DNA of 64,000 bases from Albifimbria verrucaria (GCA_020081605.1 JAHREC010000018.1:4340001-4404000), one strand, 5' to 3'. Counted from the first letter of the stretch, positions 48,271-62,153 are shown. Translations and numbers: made by a program. Notes: generated by a model not told the origin, from the sequence alone.

Positions 48271-50057
48271 TTATTTGGACCGGCAATCGTTGCTAGACAG
48301 CGCCATGTCTTCTTGCGAGCTTAGGAGCTGTTGGGGTATAGGACGCACGGGCGCGTACGAGGTGCTAGAGTCGTAAGCCGCATACACCTGTTTCTCCCAC
48401 GCCCCGTCCGGCCCATTTCGACCTTGTGCCTGTCGTCCCTTCTGACGGACATTGTAGCGAATGAGCGAGCCATTGCCCGGTGGGGTCTTCAGCACAACTG
48501 AGGGCTGAGGAGCTGGCGCTAGACGTTGTTCGTCATTGGCGTCTCCATCTGCTCGACTTCCCCAAGAGGTCTAAGGTTGTTGGTCGTTAGGCAATGGTCT
48601 TGCTTTAGGGCAGCGGGGTTGTGGGGCAGCTTACCATGTTAAGAGTGGCCAAGGCGTAGAGCTTGATGAGGCCATGAAAATATCCGAAGAGGATCGACAC
48701 AGGAAGGAACATCACATCGCTAGGGTTCCTCTTAAACAACCCCATCAGCTTGACTACTTTGGTGAAGGCGAACATGAAGACCAGCTGGGCCCAGACGGCG
48801 TATTTGCGGTTCTCCATGTCCCAGTCGGCTGTCGCCCACCAGCAGCACGCCACAATGAGAGGATCGAGGGCAAAGGCAAGCGACGTGAAGGTCGCAATGT
48901 GCAGCGCGTATGTGCACCACCACTGTTGTCTGTCATCCAGGTGTTAGCTCAAGATTCTCCACAAAACAACCACCCTGGGCGTTGCCGTGCTAAAGAGGGG
49001 TTTTGCGACTTACTTCCACACATGCCTCTCAACCACGAGGCTGGTCCAGTTGCTCCTCCAGTTGCTCCGTGCCCAGCGAGAACACTGGTAAAGAAACTTG
49101 GGCCCGTTTTCCAGGGTCGTTTCAATTTCGCATTCTCGCTCGTATTGGATCCAGGTCTTCCAGTTATGGGAAACCAGCCAGCGGGTGACAAAGTTGTCGT
49201 CGTCGGCGTTTAGAATCCATCGTCTCCACTTCTCGTTCTTGAACCCCTGTAGGAAGTCATGGCTTGACAAGATCTCGGACCTGTATGCGCCCGTTCGTCC
49301 AGACATGCACGAGGTACCTCCATCCATGTTGTGGGTGGCAGAAATCTCGAAGTTGCGGCGCTCAATGTAGGCGGCTCCGAGCCAGTTCCAGATTCGAACC
49401 GACCAGGATGCGTTCCACTCACGCTTGACCCTCTGGCAGGTACCAACACCTCCGATCTGGGGATCTTCGAAGGGAGCAAGGATCCAGGGCATGAGCGTAG
49501 ACGGCCAGGTAACATCATCGTCAGCCATGATAGTGATCTTCGTCTCAACCTTGGGCAAGGCCTCGCAGACCTGCAGTCTTTTGTTGGCAATTGGAGTGTC
49601 CAAGACACGGATACTAGGGAAATTGAGAGAATCTGCAAGTCTCTGGAGGTTCTTGCGTTTGTCGTGAGTAGTAACGAGGATCAACTCGGCAGGCTCACAG
49701 GCCAAGATGCTCTGGAGTGATGGTCTGAGTTCCTCGAACGCATTATGAATCGTAGGAATCACAACAGTCACATCTTTACTGGTGAAGTTTGGCTTGTTCG
49801 GAATGGGCTTGGACTTGTACGTCCAGTGGCTCACACAGTGAACAAACAGGCGAAGGTATCGATGGATCCTAGACAACGCAGAAATGTCAGCATTTCTTAA
49901 GATGACGCAAAAGACGAAACAAGTTTATGAGACACAGTGGATAGTCTTACCAAAGAACCCAAAAGACGTAGACCCAGAAGGTCGTTGAGTACCAAAAGTC
50001 AAAGGATGGCATCCCGAGGGAAACAATGCCAGTCATCTTTTCGAGGAACGCATCCAT
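48271..50057 (-). CDS. Type-2 glycosyltransferase (GT2), polysaccharide-synthase-like, four exons
   Basis: Membrane glycosyltransferase related to fungal GT2/CPS1-type enzymes, needed for surface growth and for virulence of several plant pathogens; the polymer made is not settled. Exons on the minus strand are 50057-49951, 49868-49014, 48929-48635 and 48570-48271, summing to 519 codons (518 residues) with no frame break. Donors are all GTAAG-type; acceptors are CTAG, ACAG and TTAG. The start reads MDAFLEKMTGIVSLGMPSFD, followed by a transmembrane segment (FWYSTTFWVYVFWVLW). Catalytic motifs are TIMADDDVTW (DxD-like), NADDDNFVTRW (acidic) and QCSRWARSNWRSNW (Q..RW). Hydrophobic segments follow in exon 3, and a polar tail ends at SNDCRSK. 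An in-frame extension upstream to 50237 is possible but has no support. Confidence 0.93.
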
Positions 50058-52542
50058 GTTGATGACGAGCTTGGAGACGATTGGAGAGAGTGCTGCCCAC
50101 CTAAGGTGAAGCTCGGTCAAATCAAGCACAAGCTGCCGCCTGCAGAAAGGTGAGTGAGAGGCTGAGTTCCCGTGTGGAGTGTGAGATGAGGCAGATGGCG
50201 CGTGACCAGGTGGTGAGATACGAGGCTTATTGCCCACCAGCTGACAACAATTGCTGCAATGAGATTTCGTTCTCAGAGGGTAGACTGGTCAGGGTAGATC
50301 ATTTATCCGTGGGGTTTCAATGCGTTGAAGGGAGCTGTAGCCGTGTGTTCGTTTGATGGAGGCGAATCGACCTAACGAAAGCAGGCAAAAGACAATTCGA
50401 TCTCGAATGACTTGTAAGGGGCCCAGATGAAGACAGCAGAACCGAGAAGAACACCCAAACTTTTGCAATACACTTGCAGCGTTGCCAAGAGAGGAGACCA
50501 AGACAACCCGTGACAGGATATTGTACAAGTCAAGATAGAGCGGATGGGAAGTTTACAGACACAAAGCCATTGTAAGGAGTTGAGGACCTGATATGTTGAG
50601 GAAGGGGAGGAGAAATGGGAAGGAGGTGGAAAGACAAGGAAGAACGGCGACAGTCAAGTCGAAGGAAACAAAGAGCAATGGATCTGAACTACGGATGGAA
50701 TTGGGGATGGGTGTCCACGATATATAGCATACGTCAAGTGAACCTAAGGGGCCAGACTCATCAGTCGAGGGTGCGGCAAGATGGGTCGTGTCATGCATGA
50801 GCATGGAGAAGAGAGGGTCCTGTCTCTCCAACGGCAAACAAAGACTAGAGGTATGTGATGAAGGAATTCGCCGGAGCAACATGTAGGTCGAGAATTCGTC
50901 TGGAGAAACCGCCCAGGGTTGCAGGGAAGCGTAGCAAGGTTGGTGAAGCACAGCGATTATTAGTGAGGGTGGTGGGTGCGAGTTAGGTTAGATTGACAGA
51001 CTCTTGGCTTGGCGCAGTGGGGAGCCCTGTATGGGTGGGCCAGGGTGGGAAGCTCGTGGAGGGGCGTCGAGCTACAGGGTCTGTGGCCCCAGTGCAGATG
51101 CAGATGCAACGCTACAGCAATGATCCCTCCCGGCCCTCAAGAGCCACTATTCTCCCAGGGTCTGCCGAGTACCACGGCGGTACATCGCCGCTACTGGTTG
51201 TGGTTTGGCTGTCTCGTTCGATCCCGCGACCGGTTTGCTATTTCGGAATTCGGACGTGTCCCCAAGGACCAGCATCTCCACGCCGTGACTGGCCAGCTCC
51301 ACGCGCCTTTGCCCGTAAGCTCGGCGGTAGTGACGGCGACTGAGCGTTCTGAAGCTCCATAGGGCTTGTTGACTGGGAAGGCCATGTGATCAGGAAGAAT
51401 CGAGCAGGCCGTCAAGCGTACAAATAAATGGCCACGGCGGTTGTGGGCATGATCGGAGGCAGGGGGTGGCAGCGACGATGGATGGCAAAAAACGTTCAGA
51501 AGAAGACACACGGCACCTTAGCCACATGTCGACGCGGCTTTGCCTCGTCCAGCGAGCGGTAGGGCAGCCAAGGTAATGTCGCAAGCTCCTCCACTCCTCA
51601 AGCAATAAGGGTACTGTAAGCTAATCTACGCCTGCATGGGCAAGCAAGTCCTGGTTGATCGCGGGGCCAGGTTTAGCTAGCCAGATGGCCTGGCGCCAAG
51701 GTAGGTTGATCCAGGTTTTGGCTGGAGCTGGTCCACGGAAGTTTGGCCAACGATGGCCGATGGATCTTGCTCGTTCGGCACGCAGCAATCAACGGACTCT
51801 GTCCCCGAAATGCCGTGCAGAGAACATTTTGCGTGGAGAAGCGGGGAAGCAAGATTCTGGTTGGAGAGAGGTGGAAGAGGAGAATGGGAGAGGGAGAGGA
51901 AGACAGGAAGAGAGGAAGAGAGAGAATGGCCAATGGCCGGAGGGGGTAGGGCAATGGGTGCAAAGGGAAGGGAAGGAGAGGGAGGCGAGCAGCAAGACGC
52001 GATGTGCAAAGCATTGCATGGATGAATACTGGAGCCTGGCGTTTTTGAGAATGTTCTGAGGGTTAGCCAGGGATGTGATTGATCTGTTTGGCAAAGAGAA
52101 AAGAGACGAGACGGCAGCCTTTGTCCAACCGCAGGCCTGTGTACCCTCACCCTACAGACTGGAGCAAGGCAGGCGACCGAGGCGGACGGTGGACGCAGCA
52201 TGCAGGTACTGAGACGGAGCACACGTCTGGTCCTCCACCTGGTATGGGGATTCGGCCGCTCAATGTTCAGTCCATCCTCGGTCGCATGTCTAGCATGGTG
52301 AAGACGGACCTGCCGTATTTGCAAGTACGGCCCCCGGTCGACGTTCGGCCGGTCTGGCCAGGATAGCTCGGATCGCTGAAGGCACAGGCCAAACCAACCC
52401 CAGTGGGGATTGGGGCGAATCGCAGATCTTAAGGCCGGCTGGAGATGCTATGGCCCACGCCCTAAATCAGGTAGTTCATCGTCCAACGGGAACCAACAGC
52501 ACTTGCAGTGGAGATCTATTGTAGCATGAGCATGAGCATGGC

Positions 52543-52565
52543 ATGTAATGTAATGTAATGCAGTG
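52543..52565. repeat. (GTAAT)n pentanucleotide run
   Basis: Three perfect GTAAT units followed by GCAGT and GAAAT, preceded by an AGCATG hexamer run. Confidence 0.8.
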
Positions 52566-52803
52566 AAATGAAGGAAACGCAACGAACTGAGGCGAGTTGA
52601 GGTGCGAAGCCCGCGGGCGTGCATGTGTGCGGAGCATTGAGGATAGTTGCATCCGCGTCTGCGTCCGAGGACATCTTCTGTTTGGTGCGGAGGGCCAACG
52701 GGACAGATGATGTGTGCGTACGGTAGCTTCGCAATGGCACTCTCTCGCCCGCTGGCTCGCTCACCTAGGCATGTTGTTATTATCGGTACGGAGTGTGCGC
52801 ATA

Positions 52804-52846
52804 GGACAGGACAGGGCAGGGCAGGATAGGACAGGACAGGACAGGA
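52804..52846. repeat. Period-5 array, ACAGG/GCAGG units
   Basis: Eight in-phase units (ACAGG, GCAGG, ATAGG). The same unit family occurs at 3681-3742. Confidence 0.88.
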
Positions 52847-52995
52847 TGCCACCGCAAGCCGTGCTGCGCTGCGTGAGTTGCAGAACAGCCCACCTTTCAT
52901 GGCATGCTCCGAGGTGAGGAGCTTGCAAGGATGCTGCAACCGTTTCCCACTGGCTGTGACTGAGACAACGGGGTGAGGGATACGCACGCAGGTCA

Positions 52996-53021
52996 CGTCT
53001 GGTCTGGTCTGCTTTGCTTTT
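52996..53021. repeat. Period-5 run, GGTCT then GCTTT
   Basis: Two to three GGTCT units directly followed by two GCTTT units, keeping the same register. Confidence 0.65.
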
Positions 53022-53840
53022 CCCCAAATCTTCCGGGGATTCGTCGTGCGGAGATTCGACGTGTTCCATCTGGATTCCTTCTTTGCTTCCTTCCAGGTGC
53101 GTGTGTAGGTGAGAAGTGACCGTTTCTCCGTGTCCTTGGAAGGGGTTTTTGCGACGAAGCGAAAAGCATGCAAGGCGATCACGGCCTCTTCCTTTCCCCC
53201 TTTCCTATTACCTATGCTGGTAATGTAGGTTACAGGCACACTCGGGTCTCTCTTGGTGCACATCTACACCTTCGCATGGCCCAAGGTGCAGCGGTAGTTG
53301 AAGGTAACGCAAGGCAAGCCATCTCGAACCTATAGCACGGAGGTTGCAGGTGAGGTTGGCATGGTTGCAGCTACCTGGTTTCTAGTCACAGGCATAATGT
53401 ATTTGACGCAGGTCCCTGGGCAAGTACCAGGTATTTTCGAGGTACATGCACTCAGTGCTAGCTACCAGGTACCTACTGAGGTGCCTTGCCTTAGCACCTT
53501 ACCTACTAGTAGGTATCTCCTAGCGGCACTCACCTGAATCGAGCCAGGGTCGTTGAAACGTCTCAAGGCTGCCTTAGTAACAACCTCAGTACCAACTACA
53601 GGTCATCACTGGAGGAATTTCTCAGCACCAGCGCATGCCTCGGTGCCGTGTGATATTGAACGCTGGCATCTAGAACTCACGAGACGAACGATATTAATTA
53701 ATATGCCCAATGCAAGGTACACCCACACTCGGGCAGTTCAGGAATGCGAAAATGGTGGTGGCCTCTTAGTTTGGGATACGAACCAGGGTACGTGTGTCCA
53801 ACACCAGACAAGGTGCTGACTTAGTGGCCACCTTTCCTGC

Positions 53841-53898
53841 CTAGGTAGTACCTACCTACCTACCTACCGACCTACCTACCAATAGCACCTACCTAGGT
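53841..53898. repeat. CCTA/AGGTA island
   Basis: Seven or more CCTA units bounded by CCTAGGTA palindromic elements, one of the densest TACCT/AGGTA islands in the window. Confidence 0.85.
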
Positions 53899-54724
53899 CA
53901 TGACCAACTAGCCTATCTATGCTGTAGTACATACGCTCTACCTCGGCGTGTCGCGAAAAAGGCAGAGAACTACTTAGCCAAGTATGAGGTAGGTGCCCAG
54001 CTTGGGAGTGCTCTGAACTCCCTACCTTACCTTGGTACTCACTTCGCTGTATGGCGCCTTAGCATTCGATGAGCAAATATACCACCGATCTCGTAAGATA
54101 CGCATCACTACCTTATCAGGGCCTACTAACCTTAGACTCGGTTGCAACCGCCACCCAGCCACCTGCCGTGCGCAACTCAACAAGGAATCACGGGCCAGGC
54201 ACGCGGCTGTCCAATGCATACCCTGCGGTTCGGTCAACCCAACCAGAGCAACGTTGACCAGAACATACCTCCTCCCCAGGGTCGCGACACGACCATCCAT
54301 CTCTGCTTTGGGCACGGCACAGTTCTTTTGCGAATGCTACAGGCGTGCCTGTTCGCCTCGTCAAGGGTCTAGAAGTCTCAACGGCCGAGCGGAGCCTGCA
54401 GCGATAGTTGGCCGGTCGATTGAGCATCCAAGCAAACGATCCACGGATGCTCCCCAGTTATCACCAGTGGCGTGCAACTGCCACTTTCGAAAGGAGAGAT
54501 GCTGCCAACCAACAGCATTACTTAAAGGGAACTAAAACAAAAATGTCTCATCCAAAACAACAAGGTACCCAAGGTACGTCTTCTCAGAGCGGCTACAACA
54601 CGGGATTTGGTTCGTTGCTAATGCGTCCGCTAAGGCCCGAAGCGACTCGCTTAAATCTGGGGCCATTCGTGAACCTGGTCAGCCGTTTGCTCAGAGGACC
54701 CTCCACATAGCCGAAGCCGACGCC

Positions 54725-54893
54725 GACTCTCCAGCGTCTATGGTCTGCCCTTGCTAGCTATCCCGTCCCTTCTCTTCTCTAGCCAGCCTCGCACCTTGGT
54801 GACCGGCCGCATCGTCGCTGATTTCCCTCTCGAGCTAGACTCCGCCGACGTGGTGGCTCGCGACTACGAGGCACGCCTTCTCAAGTCTCAATG
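54725..54893 (+). other. Possible coding fragment, unrecognised
   Basis: A frame without its own ATG ends at the TGA near 54893 and reads YGLPLLAIPSLLFSSQ, then GRIVADFPLELDSADVVARD. Composition looks protein-like, but there is no match I know and no splice context. Another frame with an ATG at 54543 lies just upstream. It may be the end of a short gene with lost bases. Confidence 0.2.
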
Positions 54894-57800
54894 ACACTAC
54901 AGCCGGTCGCAAGATTCTGGATAGGTGCCACAGGCCGAATTTGCATTGGACACTCGCCAATTACAACGGGCTCGCTGCAACTCGACCGTTCTGGCAACCC
55001 GCTTTTGGAGCATCGGGCCTTGTCGTCCACGGGATGCTTGTAAAACGACGGTAGTGGTGTCGCCCTATGACCATCAAGCCCTCTCTATCTGCGTATGGGG
55101 CTAAAGGCAACATGCGGCAGAGGCAAAGTGACCCTGCTTCCACAGTGCCACCGGTACTTTAACCCGGACAAATTTCTCCCGTTGAAGTAAAGTCAACCTC
55201 CAACGACTGACGTATGTGATACGGATCTCGAGGGATCTACTAAGAGGTGCATGCCAGAAACTGGCCGTCACTTCCGGAGCAGCTAGTGACCCGGAATCCC
55301 CGTCTTTATCACCGACATGTTTGATAGGTTTTCTCACGATGTCCATAGGTAAGAGGCAGGTGAAGTAGGTACTGTGCGAAATGGCTTTGCCAAATGCTAC
55401 CCCACAACGGCTACTGTATGTCTCGTTTTGTGGGGCAGCTCCTTCTCTGATGTACAGCATGGTCATGCCACTCAACACCAACTCAAGGTTTCTCAAAGCA
55501 GATTGGCCAATACAATCGCAACTTTCCTGGGGTCCAGGCATCGGACGACTTCTACGACTAGGACTACATGTATTGCATCGCATTTATCGCACGACACGGT
55601 ACTTGCTAGACACTCGTGAATAGCGCAAGTGCGTCGCTCTATAAACCGAACCCTGACTCTTAAGGTCGGAGCGCTGTTGACAGGGAGTTTTGTGCGGAAC
55701 GTCTCTTGGCGATGATCAGTTCTCGACAGCCATTCTGGATGAAGATCGCCCATGACGGGGCTACCTGGTTCCAATTGGGTCTGGGGCATTTCCGTGCCGT
55801 TCACCTCTTGCCGTCACTAGCCCGTTCCAATGATGCACAGGATGGGATATTGCGGAGGAGCTCGGAGCAATAGAGCTTCAGAATCAGACGGGGGCGTTTA
55901 CGATGACGGCTTCAGGTGGACCGCGTCAACATCTTTCCTCATCATACACGATGGGGTTCGACCAGGCAGGGCCCGTCGTCAAGGCTGCTTGACTATCAAA
56001 CTGAGGGAAATGGTACCCTCCTTGACGTGTGTATGGTGACACCTGCTGCAGACGCGGTGCGTTGTAGACTCGTGGCCCATGGACCGAATTCGAAACCTCA
56101 AGTGTCCTTTTTTTTCCGCATCCGCGCCTCTCACAAGCCTAGGGAAGCAATGTAACCTGAACCAGCTCCCTCGGCAACATGGTCGCAGATGCTGGCCAGG
56201 GTTCGGCCCTGATGACGCATCTGCAAAGCATTTTTGTGGAATACTGGGTTGCGATGCTCATGCAGGCCACTTCACCTCGCGGTAGTTCCGTAACCTATAC
56301 CTGGTCCATTTCATGCATGGACATCTACAGCCTCAAGAAAACATTGGATTCATTCACACGGCTAGCCATGGGATAGGTCTGACCTAGCCTCATCGCGATA
56401 GATCCCGCAGGCTGCCTCCGGTTTCGTGCAACTCACTCCGTCGCTTGCGTTGTTATGCCAATGCTACACTACCTCTGAAGCAGGGGTCTCTGGTCAACCG
56501 CAGTTCGGCTTGCTCTCGTTCCAAGCCGTCTTGATGAAGCTCTTGAACACTGTCCGACAAGGAATGGCAGATTTTGAAATTGTCAATGGTTTGAATAGGG
56601 AAGGTCAAGTCTCTCTAATTTTGTTGCCATCCCTGCTATTTTGAGCAATAACGCCGGACCCGTTTGTTAACCCGGGACGTCTTCCGGGTATGCGGCCTGA
56701 TTGTTAGCGATGTGACCCGCCAAGAGCAGGGCACGGAAGTTTCGATACTCACCGTCAGCACGTTGATTGCGATCCTGCCCCTGTTGACGGAAATTCATAC
56801 AAGGTAATGTACCTTGCCATTACCTCGACTGTACCTAATAACCTCAAAATATGTGCAGACATTGCCTCCAAGCTTGGCACTCTGCCTCCCTAGTAGCGCA
56901 TCGTATCCATTCATGACAGTTGACATCACAACCGGGCCGCTCATCGAAGCTGATTTTAGCCACGGTACTTCGGCGCGTGCGCACCTACGTCACCCTGTAA
57001 ATACACCAGGTTCCCGGATTGTGGACTGCCAAGTGGTATCGACAACCACATATATCTGTTCTAGCTCAGCGCTCTACGGCATGTAGGATCTGTTGGAACC
57101 CCGGTACAATGTCGAATGCAATGGAACCCAGCATGGGTACAATGCAAGCGTGTTGTCAAGCAGCCAGCGTGGGAAAGCTTGTTCGGGAAGCAAGTGCAAG
57201 TTGCCGGCATTCTTAATGAGTGATGTTGTGCTTCTCAAGTCAGGGTTGCGGCGCTCGTACTCGCTCCTTGGCTGGGTAAATGGACATCTGCACATGGTGC
57301 ATGCATATGCCCAACTCAGAGGGGCCCCATCCTTCCTACCGTCATTGCTCCGAATGCATCTGGTCGCCAGTTTGAGCCGACTGTGCCCAGTGGGGAATCA
57401 GTGGCTTGTTATTCTCGTGAGGTTCCCGTCGGCCCTTGCCCGACGCCCCTTGCACGGTGTCTGTGGCTTTTATATAGCACAGAGAGCCCTTGCAGATGGC
57501 CAATACCTGGTTTCTGACTGCAACCCTCACGTTCAATCACCTTAATGTCTTCCAATCTCTTTTCTTGTAGGATTGACGGCGTGCGCTTGGGCCTCTCTGG
57601 CGGGTGCAGCACAACACGAGTTGTCCGTATCTCCTAGTGACAGGGTTCCTGAGAGGTACAGGCTCTTTTGCTGATCCTTCCTGGCTTGAAATAGGTAAGT
57701 TCAATTGCCAGACATTCCAGGGAGGAGGTAGACGTTCGAACAACACCATAAAGCTTGGTACGGTTCGGGGAGGTGAGTTCACGTCCGATAGAGACCCGAG

Positions 57801-59643
57801 CGCAGTCGTCGCTGACAGAGCCCGAAGCGTTCGAGTCACGTCGGGTTAGACCAAGGGTTGCTTTGTTAGTGCATAGCGTGGCCAGACCTGCGTCACCCGT
57901 TGCACAATGATTCAGTAAGACGTCGTGTGAGTCCCGAAGAAGAGGCTTGCGATGTCAATAGAATCAACTGCGTGAGGAGACCGGGGACGATCCAAGCGAT
58001 CGTCCGCGGATCACTCCTCAGACGTTCACTTGGATCACGTACAACGGATGGTCCACCTCCGGTTACATCATTACAATGCTAGAACCTATGTACATCGACC
58101 AAGCCAACTCAACATATTGCATTCTTGCTTTAACACGCTTTGTCAAAGTAAAAGCAGTAAATTGTGTACCGACCAACGACATAAGGGGGTGATGGGTTCA
58201 TCATTTGACTTGCTTCTGTTCAGGACCACACAGTACCTGACCTTGTGACATGCTCTACTGGTCCAAAAGAGCCAGGGAATATTGCCACGAGGTTCAAGCC
58301 GATATTATGGCATTTGGAGCCCCTGGGCTGGTTGCTCAGTTTGAACGCGACTGAGCATGAACTTGTGGAAGCACATCGACAAGCACATGTCCAACATCGC
58401 CAAACCCGATGGCTTTACCCCTGGGAGTTTCGAGACTTGTTCAAATCAGATACACAAAGGATGTGCTGCTGCATCATTATGTCCTCCTAAGAAGTTACCA
58501 GGCTTGCGACTTCTAAGGATACTCCTTTGAAAACTTGACCTCATATGGACATCTCAGCCGAGCTACATAATGGATACTTCAACTGTACTTGAAATTGAGC
58601 TCTGCTTCATTGGCTGCAATATACTTTAGTATACGGAGACTACTGGCATGCATGATCTTCGGAGCATGGTACGGCTAGTAGCTGTTCAGCTGCTATTCGT
58701 TCACTCAACCCCTTTGTAGCTGATCTGCTACAGGGAGACATCTTGAGAGTGCGGAGAAGTACGAACGATGGCATGGCTAGTATGTTGATCCCCGGACTTG
58801 GTCCAAACGAAGGTTTGCAGTGATTTTGAAGGGTGTCGTGGTTTCTGCAGATCAATCATATCGTCGTGATGCTTTAATATTGTGTACTGAGTTAGTTTGC
58901 TGCAAATCTCTTTGGACTTGCTCGGCTAAATTCTACATGAGCTTTTTGTTTGATGCAATCCAGCCATTGAGAAAACGAATATATTGGCACCAAGCCTTGC
59001 ATGCGGACTTCGGCACTCAGTCGCTACGTCGATGACTTCGGATTCACGTCTCAAAAGGTTTCACCTCCACATCAATGACGCGGCATTCCAGCCTGAAACC
59101 TGTAGAGATGTGTGTAGGTCTTCCCACTCCCTCAAGCATCAACAGCTATACTTACACCACGTTGCTAGTGGAGTGCTATGCTGTAGCTCCATGCTGGTCA
59201 CATATTCACTCGCGTGATTGCCCAGACCATGTAACTCACCAACGTCATGCAGCATCTAGAGAGATGTGAGAACATGGATTGTCGATTATGAGGTCATACA
59301 AAAGATTAGGGCTGTCGATTCGACACCGAACCAAATCCCTGGAGTCGCTCCATGAGCGTATCCTAGAGGCAGACGGCCACCCTTGTGCAGAGTGGATTGG
59401 AGTTCCACTGGTCTGCTGAAGGTTGACGGCGGCTCATACTTGAAATTGATAGAAATCCTCGTCATCCCTTGATCACGTCGGGTGCTGAGTGGTGCGCACA
59501 ATAGGGCTCCAGATTACCGCTTGGCTGGAATGCTGCCCCACGCCGAGAGATGTTGCTCATTATGGTGGAGCAGAATACCAAGTTGTGAGGAGTCGTTAAT
59601 GGGAAGAAAGAATAATTGGTCTTGAGGATCAGGGCTTCTTCTC

Positions 59644-60045
59644 TTGGTGCTCTCCGTGTGTAAAACATTGGTGTCACCCCAAAAGGCGTTTGAGATGCTA
59701 TGGGTTGGCTCACGTATGCGCCCACGAGCAGTAGACCATACCGCGCCTACAACCAGCATGCACGAGGGAGCATCAAGGGAGCATGGCGCTTCAACAGAGC
59801 ATTCGATCTACTCGATTTACTTCCCGAAAAACGGGGTTTCCTTTCTACAATGCCAAAGAACCTGGATCAAGGTTACTACGCCGGAGGAAGGATATGGACT
59901 AATCCGTCGTCAAAGCCACAACCGGCAGTGCGTTGAGCTCATCCCACCAGACGAAACCGTTTCATATGTTGTTAGAGAGCTTTGGGCGAGAACGAATTGG
60001 TTTGATACTTTGATTTGCCGAAAGCGGCGGAAACCAGTACAGTAA
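59644..60045 (+). other. Possible coding fragment, unrecognised
   Basis: A 133-codon open frame with a coherent C-terminal half (QCRTWIKVTTPEEGYG-like, then QCVELIPPDETVSYVVRELW). No domain, signal peptide or intron is recognised, and its first half is compositionally odd. It may be a gene remnant. Confidence 0.2.
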
Positions 60046-60831
60046 TGCCCAGGCTTGTTAGCTGATGATGATGTTTGAATGGGAACTGGGAGAGCCCACG
60101 TCATGTAGACATTGGATTTGTATGACATCTAAAAACGGGCCGGGACGGACGTCGAAGCAGCCAAGAGATGGGCGTCGTGTGCCGAGAGAAAAGCGGTGGG
60201 GCGCCTCGGAGGCATTGCCGCCATCGACAGCACGTAAGAGGAGCCGCAGACACGTACGCGTTGCTGAACGCAGCCAACGCCGTTTATACTGTATATGGTG
60301 AAATTTGGACGGCGATGGGTGGCAAAACGGGCCATCAGCTGCTGGAGACACGTGGGCACGGCCCAGCAAGGGAGGGTTTTCCGGACAGTATCCCGAGAAA
60401 GTCGCCACATGGCAGGCCGGGAGGGAAGCATTTGACGTTTGGTTGAATAAGAGCATCAGCTTGCTGCTACGCCCGACAAGCCAAGGGCTTATCCTGGGCT
60501 CTCCGGGGAAGGGAGGGGAAGAGAAGGTGGGAGGATCGAGGCTGAGCGTGCAAGATGAGCTGAGGAGGAGGTTTGGACTGGACGAATGGGAGAGTCCAAA
60601 GGAGGGGTCGTTGTCAGCATCTCGGTCAAGAGAGGCTGTACACACCTACTGAAGGGTACGAGTGGTTTACGCGTGACGGGCGCGGGTGGAGCAGGTAGAA
60701 CCAGCTAAGGTAGGCAGATCGTCCGAGCCACGACGGGCGCGCCGCGTCGAGAAGCAGTCCGTAAATAGCAGGTCGAGGTGCAGCACACGCAACGAATCAG
60801 CTCGGGAAAAAGAAAGCAGGAAGATGCTTGG

Positions 60832-60865
60832 CCGGACTGGACGGGGCTGGACCGGACTCGACTGG
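60832..60865. repeat. Imperfect period-5 run, GGACT/GGACC units
   Basis: In-phase GGACT, GGACG, GGGCT, GGACC, GGACT, CGACT units. Confidence 0.7.
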
Positions 60866-61487
60866 AACCTAGAGGAGGCGTTGTTGTCGGACTTGGGAAG
60901 ACGACTAGCAGACACGCCGGCGCTCGAGTTAGCTAGCTGCTGGCACTACTGTGTCCGCGCGCAGTTACAGAGCGATATTAGAGGTGTGGTGAGTATTACT
61001 ACTGCACATGGCCGATGGTGTAAGTCAAGGGGCCGCCATCTCCGACACATGGTGCGCACAGTAAGATGGCCCCTGGGGCGCTGGATCTGTTGCTTCAAGA
61101 TATGCCCGGCATGCTGAATTGTGTCATGGTCGACAGAATGACATTCATGACTTGGTTCTCGGACAAGGGCAGCCTCGTTGGATGACGAGTATAGCGAGAT
61201 GGATGGTGGGCCCCTTGCTCGCCTCAGTCACTGGAGCCAAGCAAGGCCTTGTATCCGGGGTGCCGTCCACGGCCTTACTCCCACTGAAGGTTAGTTGGTG
61301 AGACACTTTTGTCTTTTTTGCCCAGAGACGGATGCCATCATGTAGGGACTGGGAAACGAGCCACAGGTTTGATGCATGGCATGGCATGCCACCGCCTACG
61401 CACCCTGCGTTGCGTTACGATGCTGCATGAGGGGAGGAGGTTGCTTGTCTTTAACCCCCATGTCGAGAGAATTCCTGAGGAAAAGAC

Positions 61488-61525
61488 GCAAAGCAAAGGA
61501 AAGCAAAGCAAAGCAAAGCAAAGGA
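61488..61525. repeat. (AAAGC)n pentanucleotide run
   Basis: Seven near-perfect AAAGC units with one AAAGG interruption. Confidence 0.88.
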
Positions 61526-61726
61526 CCGAGGATCGAGCATCGAGCATCGGAGCATGAGGCTGAAACTTCGACCCTGGCGGGCCTAGAATGGTGGTGGGCT
61601 CTAGTGTAGGTTCAGGCAGTACCAGGCTAATGTAGTCTTGAGTTGTTGGGCTTGTTTTGAAGCGGAGAAGGGGAAACAAAATGAGCGAGGAGGAGGAGGA
61701 GGAGGGAAGAAAGGGAAACACAAGCA

Positions 61727-61750
61727 TGGTATGGCATGGCATGGCATGGC
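61727..61750. repeat. (ATGGC)n pentanucleotide run
   Basis: Four to five ATGGC/ATGGT units in phase. Confidence 0.85.
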
Positions 61751-61908
61751 GAGGCAAAACAATGGTGAAGGTACATTGATAACCATGAGAAACACGGTGA
61801 TCCCCAAGGTACAGCGCAGTACTCTGTACGGTCCTCCATCCTACATCCTACATCCTACAAAGAGACTAGCCCCCAAAGCCCAAAGCCCCAGGGCCCCCTG
61901 CCTCGATC

Positions 61909-61957
61909 CATCCATCCATCCATCTTCTGTTCGTCCATCTGTCTGTCTGTCCGTCCC
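61909..61957. repeat. Compound period-4 repeat, ATCC and GTCT units
   Basis: ATCC units followed by GTCT/GTCC units in the leader region of the downstream gene. Confidence 0.8.
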
Positions 61958-62010
61958 TCCCGCTTTCGCTCGCGCCTCTAAACAAACAACACCAACAAAC
62001 ACCGACTTTT

Positions 62011-62033
62011 GCTTGGCTTGGCTTGGTCTGGTC
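62011..62033. repeat. (GCTTG)n pentanucleotide run
   Basis: Three GCTTG units followed by GTCTG units; period 5. Confidence 0.75.
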
Positions 62034-62112
62034 GCCGTCGCACTACACAGCATTGCGCTGCACCAGCCTGGTCCCCTCTCCTCCCTGTCTGTCTATCTGT
62101 CCGTCCCTGGCC

Positions 62113-62153
62113 CAGTCCAGTTCAGTTCAGTTCCAGCCCCAGTTCCAGTTCCT
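62113..62153. repeat. Period-5 run, CAGTT/CAGTC units
   Basis: CAGTC, CAGTT, CAGTT, CAGTT, CCAGC and further CAGTT units, in the leader of the downstream gene. Confidence 0.75.

Noticed and set aside
51860..51990. Purine-rich block as a coding region
   Set aside because: Three frames are open at once because the block is GGA/GAA-rich; this is composition rather than coding.
52448..53263. 271-codon minus-strand open frame
   Set aside because: It crosses the ACAGG and GTAAT repeats, so its length comes largely from repeats that happen to lack stops. There is no domain, signal peptide or intron logic.
57987..58004. GACGATC...GATCGTC inverted repeat
   Set aside because: A short stem with a 3-4-base loop in non-coding DNA without context. 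It is not distinguishable from chance.
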